Assembly: GCA_947487835.1 (NCBI GenBank)
Contig: CANKXX010000006.1
Coordinates: forward strand, 248,001 to 312,000
From: an uncultured Microbacteriaceae bacterium
Lineage (GTDB): Bacteria; Actinomycetota; Actinomycetes; Actinomycetales; Microbacteriaceae
DNA length: 64,000 bases
Direction: 5' to 3'
The position numbers were made by a program, and so were the translations under genes. Shown in pieces: positions 9,034 to 16,699 of the stretch (within the stretch, counting starts at the first letter, position 1; every line of letters starts with the position of its first letter). Under the pieces are notes generated by a model. That model was not told where the DNA came from and did not search any database. It was given only the letters and a program-made list of their open reading frames with translations.

Positions 9034-11103
9034 ATGTTTGCAAAGCTCAGACGTACCCCGTCTTCCGTCATCGGGACCGCTCCGCGGTCCCGCACCACCG
9101 TGGCCGCGGCCACGGCCGGTGCTGTCCTCCTGAGCGTCTTCGCGCCGGCCGCCGCCGGCGCGGCGTCCGCCGCTCCCACCACGGAGGAGATCGTCCTCAC
9201 GACCTCTGAGTCCTCCTGGACCACGGCCCGTGAGCCCTCCTCCAACAAGAACAAGTTCCCGTTCCTCAGCGCCACGGGCACCGAGGACCGCTCGTTCCTC
9301 AAGTTCAACACCTCCAACATCGGTGCCGACATGACCGTCGTCTCCGCGACGCTGGAGCTCACGGTCAACACCACCGCGGCCACCGCGCCGGGCGTGCAGG
9401 TCTTCGCCGCCGACCACAAGTGGACCGCCGACGGCATCACCGCGGCGAACCGCCCCGCGGCCACGAACGACCAGGTCGCCGCGACCTCGGCCAAGGCCGT
9501 CGCCGGCGCGAAGGTGCGCATCCCGATCAAGGACCTCGGCTCGGTGTTCCGCACCAAGCCGACCGCCTACGAGCTCGCCTACGCGCAGCGCTACGTCGGC
9601 ACCACGTTCATGAAGAACGGCGCCGCCGCTCCCACGCTGCGCATCGTCGTGTCCTCCGACCCGGCTGCCGCGCCCGCCCCGGCGCCCGCCCCGGCTCCGG
9701 CGCCCGCGCCGGCCATCCCGATCGCGGCTCCGGCGCCCGCCGCGCCCGCGCCGTCGGCGGGGAAGTCCTTCAGCCCGGCCGCCTCGAACTCCTCCGCCAA
9801 GAAGGTGTTCGCGCACTACTTCCCGCCGTACCCCCTGTCCCTCGACAACAAGGCGCCGGAGTCGGACTACTACGCCCGCAACTATCTCCAGCCCACCGGT
9901 GAGAACAGCAAGTTCGCCTCGGTCGGCGGCCTCCTGCGCGACCGTCCCATCCCGCGTGCGCCGCTGAGCGGCAACTGGCAGGTGGCCGACCTCGTCACGG
10001 AGATCAACCAGGCTGCGGACTCCGGCATCGACGGCTTCACCGTCAACATCATGAGCTGGTCCGGCCGCAACTGGGACACCACGGTGAACCTGTTCGAGGC
10101 CGCCCGCCAGTCCGGCCGGAACTTCACCATCGTTCCGAACCTCGACGCCACCAGCGGTGCGGTCAACGCGAGCGTCGACTCCATCGCCACCAAGCTCGCC
10201 GAGCTCTACAAGTACGAGGACGCCTACCGCCTCTCCGACGGCCGCTACGTGCTCTCGTCCTTCAAGGCGGAGGGCAAGTCCGTCGCATGGTGGACCTCGC
10301 TCCGCAACGCGCTGTCCGCCAAGGGTGTGAAGACCGCCTTCATCGCGGTGCTGCTCGACTCGAGCGAGTCCAACCAGCGCGCCTTCGCTCCGATCAGCTA
10401 CGCCGTCGGCGACTGGGGCACCCGTAACCCCGAGGGCATCTACAACCGCCCGAACCGCGCGGACATCGCCCACTCCCTCGGAGTGAAGTGGATCTCCGGT
10501 GTCGGCCCGCAGGACGTGCGCCCCAACCAGAAGCTGTACGCCGAGGCCCGCAACACCGAGACGCTGCGCGCAGCGTGGGGCCGTGCCATCTCCGACGGCG
10601 CCGACATGGTGCAGCTCGTCACCTGGAACGACTACAGCGAGGGCACCGTCGTCGCCCCGTCGGTCGACCACGGCTCGACCTTCCTCGACATCAGCTCCTA
10701 CTACTCGTCGAAGTTCAAGTCGGGCACGTCGCCGCGGATCACGAAGGACAACGTGTACGTCACGTACCGCACCCAGTTCGTGAACGCGAAGCCGACCTTC
10801 TCGCACACGCTGATGCAGTCCACCCTCGGTGGATCCCGCACCACGCCCGTCGACCAGGCCGAGGTGTACACCTTCCTGACCGCCCCGGCGAAGGTCACGC
10901 TGACCGTCGGCTCCACGAGCAAGACGTTCGACGCTCCGGCCGGCGTGTTCACCGCGACCATGCCGCTCGCGCTCGGCACGGTGAAGGCGACCGTGACGCG
11001 TGACGGCGCAACGGTGGTCCGGGCCGAGTCGGCCGACAAGGTGGTCTCGAACCCCTACGTGCAGGACCTCCAGTACCACGCAGCCTCCAGCCGCATCGGC
11101 TGA
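9034..11103 (+). CDS. Secreted GH71-like alpha-1,3-glucanase with DNRLRE domain
   Basis: A 689-residue secreted protein. A signal peptide (about residues 1-44) is followed by a DNRLRE/CBM96-type beta-sandwich (about 50-205), a Pro-Ala linker (about 210-240) and a catalytic domain from about 250 that resembles glycoside hydrolase family 71: it starts KKVFAHYFPPYP, contains GIDGFTVNIMSW and ends with LVTWNDYSEGT (about 526-537), the usual GH71 landmarks. A beta-sandwich of about 120 residues closes the protein. GH71 enzymes hydrolyse alpha-1,3-glucan. The ATG at 9034 was preferred because GAGGA lies six bases upstream; the ATG at 9028 abuts it. It sits at the edge of the EPS locus, so it may trim the cell's own or a neighbour's polysaccharide. 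Confidence 0.82.
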   Translation: MFAKLRRTPSSVIGTAPRSRTTVAAATAGAVLLSVFAPAAAGAASAAPTTEEIVLTTSESSWTTAREPSSNKNKFPFLSATGTEDRSFLKFNTSNIGADMTVVSATLELTVNTTAATAPGVQVFAADHKWTADGITAANRPAATNDQVAATSAKAVAGAKVRIPIKDLGSVFRTKPTAYELAYAQRYVGTTFMKNGAAAPTLRIVVSSDPAAAPAPAPAPAPAPAPAIPIAAPAPAAPAPSAGKSFSPAASNSSAKKVFAHYFPPYPLSLDNKAPESDYYARNYLQPTGENSKFASVGGLLRDRPIPRAPLSGNWQVADLVTEINQAADSGIDGFTVNIMSWSGRNWDTTVNLFEAARQSGRNFTIVPNLDATSGAVNASVDSIATKLAELYKYEDAYRLSDGRYVLSSFKAEGKSVAWWTSLRNALSAKGVKTAFIAVLLDSSESNQRAFAPISYAVGDWGTRNPEGIYNRPNRADIAHSLGVKWISGVGPQDVRPNQKLYAEARNTETLRAAWGRAISDGADMVQLVTWNDYSEGTVVAPSVDHGSTFLDISSYYSSKFKSGTSPRITKDNVYVTYRTQFVNAKPTFSHTLMQSTLGGSRTTPVDQAEVYTFLTAPAKVTLTVGSTSKTFDAPAGVFTATMPLALGTVKATVTRDGATVVRAESADKVVSNPYVQDLQYHAASSRIG

Positions 11104-11124
11104 TCACCTAGCACGACCCGGACA

Positions 11125-11167
11125 GGAGCCGGTCGCGTCGCCCCAGGGCGATGCGACCGGCTCCTTT
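11125..11167 (+). terminator. Intrinsic terminator after GH71 gene
   Basis: A perfect 12-bp stem GGAGCCGGTCGC/GCGACCGGCTCC (11125-11136 with 11153-11164) is followed by TTT, 21 bases after the GH71 stop codon. Confidence 0.85.
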
Positions 11168-11200
11168 CGCGTTCCCCGCGAGGGGTGGGGGGCCGCCCCC

Positions 11201-11664
11201 GGTCCCTGAGCCTGTCGAAAGGGACGCAGTCCGCCTCGGGGCGCCCGCACCCGGTCCCTGAGCTCGTCGAAGGGACGCAGGCCGCCTCGCGTCGCTTCGA
11301 CAGGCTCAGCGACCGTGATGGCTTGCCGAAGGGACGCAGGCTGCCTCAGGGAGCCCGCACCCGGTCCCTGAGCTTGTCGAAGGGACGCAGGCCGGCTCCC
11401 GTCGCTTCGACAGGCTCAGCGACCGTGATGGCTCTCCGAAGGGACGCAGGCCGGCTCCCGTCGCTTCGACAGGCTCAGCGACCGTGATGGCTCTCCGAAG
11501 GGACGCAGGCCGCCCCAGGGGGCCCCCGCGGTCCCTGAGCTTGTCGAAGGGACGCAGGCTGCCTGAGGTCGCTTCGCCAGGCTCAGCGACCGTGGTGGCT
11601 TGCCGAAGGGATGTACGTCGCGTTGCGTCGCTTCGACAGGCTCAGCGGCCGTGGCGGCTCGCCA
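11201..11664. repeat. Array of alternating palindromic repeats (core CTGAGCYTGTCGAAG)
   Basis: This stretch fills most of the 671-bp gap between the convergent GH71 and BY-kinase genes. It holds four units of the form ggtccctgagcttgtcgaag (about 11201, 11253, 11363, 11530) and five of the opposite orientation, gtcgcttcgacaggctcagc (about 11291, 11401, 11460, 11568, 11627). Most units end in gggacgcag. Both forms are the same imperfect palindrome with a varying outer base (GTCCCT..AGGGAC or GTCGCT..AGCGAC). Each can form a hairpin. Such REP-like sequences are common between genes in Microbacteriaceae and give spurious peptides such as SLSLSKG when translated. No protein-coding gene is present here. 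Confidence 0.88.
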
Positions 11665-11720
11665 TTGGTGCGTCGGTCGCCATTCGCCGCACCCCACCCG
11701 CAGCCCTCGATATATACGGG

Positions 11721-11757
11721 AGCAGCCGCCCGGCCCCGAGGGGCGCAGGCGGCTGCT
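11721..11757 (-). terminator. Terminator hairpin after Wzz/BY-kinase gene
   Basis: A 10-bp stem AGCAGCCGCC/GGCGGCTGCT (11721-11730 with 11748-11757) lies 17 bases beyond the stop codon of the minus-strand kinase gene. An AT-rich tract (tatatac) follows in the minus direction. Confidence 0.65.
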
Positions 11758-11774
11758 GTGGTCGTGCGGGTGGG

Positions 11775-13205
11775 TCAGCGCGAGGTCAGCGGCTGGGCTC
11801 CGGCGGATGCGGACGCGGATGCCTTGCGCCGCTGGGCGGCCGGCGGCTTCGGCTGGCCGTGCTGCTGCGTCCGTGCGTAGGCGCTCTGCCGGCCGCGGCG
11901 GGCGGGGATCATGTTGACCACGGCACCGAGGATCGGCGCGCCCGCGGCCGTCAGCGTCTCCACCGCGCGGCGCAGCTCCCGGACCTCGACGCGGCCGGTG
12001 CCGACGACGAGGATGGCGCCGCCGAGCGACTTCGCCAGCAGGGCGGCGTCGGTCACGGGCAGGAGCGGCGGGCAGTCGATGATCGTCACGTCGAAGCGCT
12101 CGGTGATCGTCTTCAGCAGGCTCTCGGTCTGCCGCGAGCCGAGCAGCTCGCTCGGGTTCGGGGGCAGCTCGCCGGACAGCAGCACCTTCATCCGGTGCGG
12201 GCCCCAGGTCTGCAGAGCGTCGTCGAGGGTCACCTCGTTCGTGATGACGGTGGTCATGCCCACCGCGCCCTCGAGGTCGAGGTAGTTCTGCAGCACCGGC
12301 TTGCGGAGGTCGGCCTCGACGAGGCACACCGAGCTGCCGGATGCCGCGAGCGTGGCGGCGATGTTGCCGGCCGTGGTGCTCTTCCCCTCGCCCTGGATGG
12401 ACGACGTGACGACGAACGCCTTGTTGCGCGAGTCCGTCTGCAGGAAGCGGAGGTTCGTGCGCAGCTGGCGGAACTCCTCGGCGCGGCGGGATCCGCCGTC
12501 GTCCAGCCCGAGGATGGGGCGCGTGGCGGCACGGCGGTCGTAGATGATCGAGCCGAGGATCGAGAGACCCTCGATGCTCTTGACCTGCTCGACCGTGCGC
12601 ACCTTGGTCCGCACGCGCTCGCGGAGCACGACGAGGGCGACACCGGCGAGGATGCCGGCCAGCAGACCGAACGCCAGCGCGACGCGGCTGTTCGGCTCGG
12701 AGGGCTCGGTGGGCACGGACGCCGTCTGGATCGCCTGCAGCTCGATCGGGCTCGTTCCGTCGCTGCGCGAGGGCACCAGCTTCACGACCGTGTTGGTCAG
12801 GCTCGTGGCGACCGCGTTCGCGATCGAGGCGGCCCGGGTCGGCGACGTGTCGGACACCGAGATCGAGATGAGCGACGTGTTCAGGGGAACGGACGTCGAG
12901 ATCTGCTTCGCCAGCTGCTCCGGCGTCGTGCGGAGGCCGAGCGCCGTGATCACCGGGTCCAGCACGACCTGGCGGCTGGCGACGGCGCTGTAGTTGCGCG
13001 CCTGCTGCTGCGAGTAGTTGCTGCCCTGGGCGAGCTCTGCGGTGCTGTCGCCGCCGTCGACGGCGACGAACAGCTCCGTCTCCGCGGTGTAGCGGGGTAC
13101 GGTCGTCAATACGTAAGCGGCCGCGATCATGCAGCCGAGGAGCGCAAAGGTGAGAACAGTCACCCAGTGCGATCGAACGAGATTCCAGCTCTCGCGAAAG
13201 TCCAC
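11775..13205 (-). CDS. Wzz-type chain-length regulator fused to bacterial tyrosine kinase (BY-kinase)
   Basis: A 476-residue fusion typical of Gram-positive EPS loci. The N-terminal Wzz domain has membrane segments at about residues 15-37 and 175-195 around an extracytoplasmic coiled region. The cytoplasmic BY-kinase domain carries Walker A IQGEGKSTT (about 268-276), Walker A' VEADLRKP and Walker B VTIIDCPP. It controls polymer length and export through autophosphorylation. The C-terminal tail is basic and Ala/Ser-rich with a single Tyr (QSAYAR), whereas most BY-kinases end in a tyrosine cluster. The start is GTG at 13205, with GAGGA about 12 bases upstream. It is divergent from the + strand EPS operon, with which it shares the 13206-13376 region. 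Confidence 0.9.
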   Translation of the reverse strand: MDFRESWNLVRSHWVTVLTFALLGCMIAAAYVLTTVPRYTAETELFVAVDGGDSTAELAQGSNYSQQQARNYSAVASRQVVLDPVITALGLRTTPEQLAKQISTSVPLNTSLISISVSDTSPTRAASIANAVATSLTNTVVKLVPSRSDGTSPIELQAIQTASVPTEPSEPNSRVALAFGLLAGILAGVALVVLRERVRTKVRTVEQVKSIEGLSILGSIIYDRRAATRPILGLDDGGSRRAEEFRQLRTNLRFLQTDSRNKAFVVTSSIQGEGKSTTAGNIAATLAASGSSVCLVEADLRKPVLQNYLDLEGAVGMTTVITNEVTLDDALQTWGPHRMKVLLSGELPPNPSELLGSRQTESLLKTITERFDVTIIDCPPLLPVTDAALLAKSLGGAILVVGTGRVEVRELRRAVETLTAAGAPILGAVVNMIPARRGRQSAYARTQQHGQPKPPAAQRRKASASASAGAQPLTSR

Positions 13206-13376
13206 GTGGTCACACCATCCTCGTTATAGGGCACGATGGTTCGCCCCCGGGTATTGATGCAGAATAGCAACTGCTGAGGGGTCCCCGGGTGGGTGGAGTC
13301 CCGCCGTCACCACTTCTGGGGGAGTCCCGCGCGGGGTGCGGGTCGGTGGCGGGTACCCCTATGTCATGATGGGCGA

Positions 13377-14114
13377 ATGCCTCCCGAGCTGTCCTCCTCC
13401 CGCATTCGCGGCTGGCAGTACGTCGGCGTCATCCTGCTCATGGCACTGGCTGCCGTCCTCGCCGTGCTCGCGCTACGCACCCCTGCCGTCAGCCCCGCGG
13501 CCTCCTCCCCGCTGCCCACGCTCAGCGCCACCGAGATCCGGCCGACCGCCATCTTCCTGGGCGACGCGTCCGTCGCCGGAGCCGGCGCATCGACGCCGGA
13601 GGCGCGGTGGAGCGCCGTCGTCTCCAACGCGATCGGCTGGCAGGAGGTCAACCAGGCCCGGCCCGCCACCGCCTACGGCTTCACGGTCGGTCCCGACGGA
13701 TGCGACGGTGCCGAGGAGTGCCGCAGCTACTCCGAGGCCATCCCGCAGGCGGTGTCCAACGCGCCCGGCGTCGTCGTGGTCGGCGGGGGCGTCGGCGACC
13801 CGGACAGCGACCCGCTCGAGGTCGCGGCCACCGTGAAGAGCGTCTACGAGGCCGTCCGGATCGGCCTGCCGGATGCCCGCATCATCGCCGTCGGCCCCTG
13901 GTCGGGCGAGCGGGCCACCTCCGACGCCACCCTCGCCCTCGACGCGGCGGTGCGCAGCGCGGCGGAATCCGTCGAGGCCACGTACGTGAGCCTCATCACG
14001 CCGCCCGTCCTCGACCGCACCACGATGGTGACGCGGGACGGAACACTGCTGAACGACGCCGGCCATGCCGCGATCGCGGCCCGGGTGCTGGCGACGCTCG
14101 GCCGCAACGGATGA
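13377..14114 (+). CDS. Membrane-anchored SGNH-hydrolase-like protein lacking catalytic residues
   Basis: A 245-residue protein with one N-terminal membrane segment (about residues 12-35) and an SGNH/GDSL-like fold outside the membrane. The block I position reads FLGDASVAGAGA where active enzymes have FLGDSxTxG, so the nucleophile Ser is Ala. Block III reads GGGVGDPD instead of GxND, so Asn is lost. The terminal block reads DGTLLNDAGHA where active enzymes have DGxHPxDAGHA, so the catalytic His is Leu. All three sites are changed, so it is probably a pseudo-enzyme, perhaps a scaffold or binding protein for the acyltransferase encoded 16 bases downstream. The ATG at 13377 was chosen because the membrane segment then sits at the N-terminus. 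Confidence 0.75.
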   Translation: MPPELSSSRIRGWQYVGVILLMALAAVLAVLALRTPAVSPAASSPLPTLSATEIRPTAIFLGDASVAGAGASTPEARWSAVVSNAIGWQEVNQARPATAYGFTVGPDGCDGAEECRSYSEAIPQAVSNAPGVVVVGGGVGDPDSDPLEVAATVKSVYEAVRIGLPDARIIAVGPWSGERATSDATLALDAAVRSAAESVEATYVSLITPPVLDRTTMVTRDGTLLNDAGHAAIAARVLATLGRNG

Positions 14115-14130
14115 TGAGGGGCAGAACCAC

Positions 14131-14745
14131 GTGAGCAGCAACGAGGAGACCGCGGCGCGGACCCAGCCGGTCGAGGACGCGTCGGTCCCCGTGATCGACC
14201 TGTCCAAGGCACCCGGCGTCAGCGACGCCCTGTGGAAGCCGCGCTGGGTGACGTACTCGTGGCAGCTGGCGGAGATGCTGCTGGTGACGAACCGGCTCCA
14301 GATCAGCTCGCGGCTGCGGGTCGCCGTGCTCCGGCGCTTCGGCGCCACCATCGGCGAGGGGGTCGTGTTCCGGCCCCGCACGCGCGTGAAGTCGCCCTGG
14401 AACCTGACGATCGGCGACCACAGCTGGATCGGCGACGGCGTGTGGTTCCACAACCGCGACCGCATCACCGTCGGCCACGACGTCGTCATCTCCCAGGAGT
14501 CCTACCTGACCACCGGCGCGCACGCGATGCGCACGGACATGGGCCTCATCACCCGGCCCATCGTCATCGAGTCCGGCGCCTGGATCACGTCCCGCTGCGT
14601 CGTGCTCGGCGGCTCCCGCATCGGCCGCTCCGCCGTCATCTCGCCCATGACCGTCGTCAAGGGCACGATCCCGGCGAACGCCATCGTGTCGCCCGCCGAC
14701 CCTCAGATCGTGGGCACCCGCTTCCCCACCGAGGACGGCGTGTGA
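14131..14745 (+). CDS. WcaF-like left-handed beta-helix acyltransferase
   Basis: A 204-residue hexapeptide-repeat acyltransferase resembling the colanic-acid acetyltransferase WcaF: repeats IGEGVVF, IGDHSWIGDGV, VGHDVVISQESYLTTG and IESGAWITSRCVVLGGSRIG build the beta helix, and TGAH supplies the probable catalytic His. It would O-acetylate (or otherwise acylate) a sugar of the repeat unit from acyl-CoA in the cytoplasm. The GTG at 14131 has a GAGGGG Shine-Dalgarno sequence about ten bases upstream and lies 16 bases after the SGNH gene; the reading frame continues upstream but would overlap that gene. Confidence 0.87.
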   Translation: MSSNEETAARTQPVEDASVPVIDLSKAPGVSDALWKPRWVTYSWQLAEMLLVTNRLQISSRLRVAVLRRFGATIGEGVVFRPRTRVKSPWNLTIGDHSWIGDGVWFHNRDRITVGHDVVISQESYLTTGAHAMRTDMGLITRPIVIESGAWITSRCVVLGGSRIGRSAVISPMTVVKGTIPANAIVSPADPQIVGTRFPTEDGV

Positions 14746-15914
14746 GGATCGCCCACGTGCTCACCTACGTGTCCGCCGACGGCGCGTACGGCGGGCCGCT
14801 GGCGGTCATGGTCGCCCAGTGCCGCGAGCTCGCGGCCCGCGGCCACCACGTCGAGGTGTTCGCGGGCTGGGACGGCGTCGCGACGCTCGAGATCCCCGGG
14901 GTCACCGTCCACCTGTTCCGCATCTTCCGGGCGGTGCCGATGGGGTTCAGCGGCCTGGTGTCACCCGCCCTGTTCCGGGAGCTGACGGGCCGGGCGCGCC
15001 AGTTCGACGTCCTGCACGTGCACCTCTCACGCGACCTGATCGCGGCGCCGACCGTGCTCGCGACGCTCCTGCGGAAGCGTTCGCCGCGCGTCTACCTGCA
15101 GACCCACGGCATGGTGAAGCCGGATGCCCGGCCGAAGGCGCGGGTCTTCGATCTCGCCATCCGCCCGATCCTCCGGCGCAGCACGTCGGTGCTCGCCCTC
15201 ACGACCGCGGACGCGGACCGGGTGGCCGCGGTCGCGAAGGGCGGCGTGTCGATCGTGGAGCTGCCGAACGGCGTCCCCGCTCAGGAGCACGGGCGCACCG
15301 GCACCGAGAATGGCGCCGGAGTGCCCGAGGTCCTGTTCCTGGCCCGGCTGCAGCCGCGCAAGCGCGTGCAGCTGTTCGCGGAGGCGGCCGCCCTCCTGCT
15401 GGCCGAGGGGCTGAAGGCCCGCTTCGCGATCGTGGGGCCCGACGAGGGCGACCTGGCGGAGCTGCGCCGCTTCGTCGACTCCCGCGGCCTCGCCGACGCC
15501 ATCGTCTACGAGGGTGCGATCCCGCCCGGCACGGCCCCGGATCGGCTGCGCTCGGCCGACGTGTACGTCCTGCCGAGCCTGAATGAGCCGTTCCCGATGA
15601 CGGTGCTCGAGGCGATGTCCGTCGGCGTGCCCACCGTGATCTCCGCGACGTGCCTCATCGCCGAGCGGCTGCGCGAGCACGAGGCCGTCGTGCTGTTCGA
15701 CGGCGGTGCGGCTGCGCTCGCCGAAGCCATCCGGGGGCTCCTCGTCGACCCGGTCGCGCGGCAGGCGCTCGGCGAGCGTGCGCGGACCGTCGCGGAGCGG
15801 TACTTCACCGCCGGTGCGGTCGTCGACCTTCTCGAGCACTACTATTCGATGGGCCGCGACCAGCTGCGGACGGATGAGCGCCAGCTGGCGCGGGATGGTG
15901 TGGGGGAACGGTGA
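14742..15914 (+). CDS. Family 4 glycosyltransferase
   Basis: A 390-residue GT-B glycosyltransferase. The N-terminal domain has YGGPLAVMVAQCRELAARGH (acceptor side); the C-terminal domain has EVLFLARLQPRKRVQLF and the nucleotide-sugar binding segment EPFPMTVLEAMSVGVPTVIS with the E-x7-E pattern. It would add a sugar to the lipid-linked repeat unit at the cytoplasmic membrane face. GTG at 14742 overlaps the upstream stop as GTGA, so translation is coupled to the acyltransferase. Donor and linkage are not predictable. Confidence 0.9.
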   Translation: MRIAHVLTYVSADGAYGGPLAVMVAQCRELAARGHHVEVFAGWDGVATLEIPGVTVHLFRIFRAVPMGFSGLVSPALFRELTGRARQFDVLHVHLSRDLIAAPTVLATLLRKRSPRVYLQTHGMVKPDARPKARVFDLAIRPILRRSTSVLALTTADADRVAAVAKGGVSIVELPNGVPAQEHGRTGTENGAGVPEVLFLARLQPRKRVQLFAEAAALLLAEGLKARFAIVGPDEGDLAELRRFVDSRGLADAIVYEGAIPPGTAPDRLRSADVYVLPSLNEPFPMTVLEAMSVGVPTVISATCLIAERLREHEAVVLFDGGAAALAEAIRGLLVDPVARQALGERARTVAERYFTAGAVVDLLEHYYSMGRDQLRTDERQLARDGVGER

Positions 15915-16699
15915 GCTCAGGCGCCGATGGTTTTCGCGAGCGGTTCGACTCGTTGCGGCAGGCGCAGAAGAAGCGCCGGGGGGTTCCGCTCTACACGCTC
16001 TACGTGAACCGGCCCGCGGGCCGGGTCATCGCCGCGGCGTCCCCGGCATGGATGACGCCGAACGGCCTCACCGCTATCGGCGGCGTGCTCACCTACGGCG
16101 CGCTGATCGCCCTCATGTTCTTCGTCGACGGGGGGCCGGCTGCGGCGCTCGTCGGCGTCGCGCTCGTGCTCGGCTTCTTCTTCGACTCGGCGGACGGGCA
16201 GCTCGCCCGCCTGCGCTCGGCCGGCTCGGTGAGCGGGGAGTGGCTCGACCACGTGCTCGACTCCGGTCGCATCGTGCTGCTGCACATCGCCACCCTGTGG
16301 TTCCTGGTGCGCACGGAGGCCCTCGACGAGACGCTCGCCGTGCTGGTCTGCACCGCGTTCGCGCTCGCCGCCACCCTCGTGTTCTTCGCCGGAACCCTGT
16401 TCGAGAAGCTCGAGGCGCTGCACGGCGAGAAGCCGGCGACCCCGGCAGCCGCCGCGTCCGCGTCCCGGCAGTCGAGCCTGCGCTCCGCCCTCATGCTCCC
16501 GGTCGACTACGGCGTGACCTGCGTGATGTTCCTGCTGCTGCCGTGGCCGGCGGTCTTCGTCCCGGTCTACGTCCTGCTCGCGATCATCAAGGTGCTGTCC
16601 ACGAGCGCGTTCCTCGCCAAGTGGTACCTGGCCCTGCGCCGCATCGATGCGCACCGCCGTCGCGTGACCTCGCCCGCGAGCGCCCACGACGCTTCGTGA
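15911..16699 (+). CDS. CDP-alcohol phosphotransferase family membrane enzyme
   Basis: A 262-residue membrane protein with about six hydrophobic segments and the complete CDP-alcohol phosphotransferase motif: DSADGQLAR, then eight residues, G, EWL, D, HVL, D (about residues 95-122), giving the metal-binding Asp residues. The family transfers a phospho-alcohol or phospho-acyl group from a CDP-activated donor to an alcohol. It is not a core phospholipid synthase by context: it lies between a glycosyltransferase and a flippase, coupled at both ends by GTGA overlaps. Together with the TagD-like gene at 33033-33482 it may attach a phosphoglycerol-type group to the polysaccharide intermediate (inference). 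Confidence 0.85.
   Translation: MSSGADGFRERFDSLRQAQKKRRGVPLYTLYVNRPAGRVIAAASPAWMTPNGLTAIGGVLTYGALIALMFFVDGGPAAALVGVALVLGFFFDSADGQLARLRSAGSVSGEWLDHVLDSGRIVLLHIATLWFLVRTEALDETLAVLVCTAFALAATLVFFAGTLFEKLEALHGEKPATPAAAASASRQSSLRSALMLPVDYGVTCVMFLLLPWPAVFVPVYVLLAIIKVLSTSAFLAKWYLALRRIDAHRRRVTSPASAHDAS

Noticed and set aside
11201-11664. CRISPR array
   Set aside because: Repeats alternate in orientation, have no unique spacers of constant length, and no cas genes are nearby.
11185-13229. Open frames through the repeat array with SLSLSKG-like peptides
   Set aside because: These come from translating the palindromic repeats and antisense of the BY-kinase gene; no ribosome-binding sites or domains.
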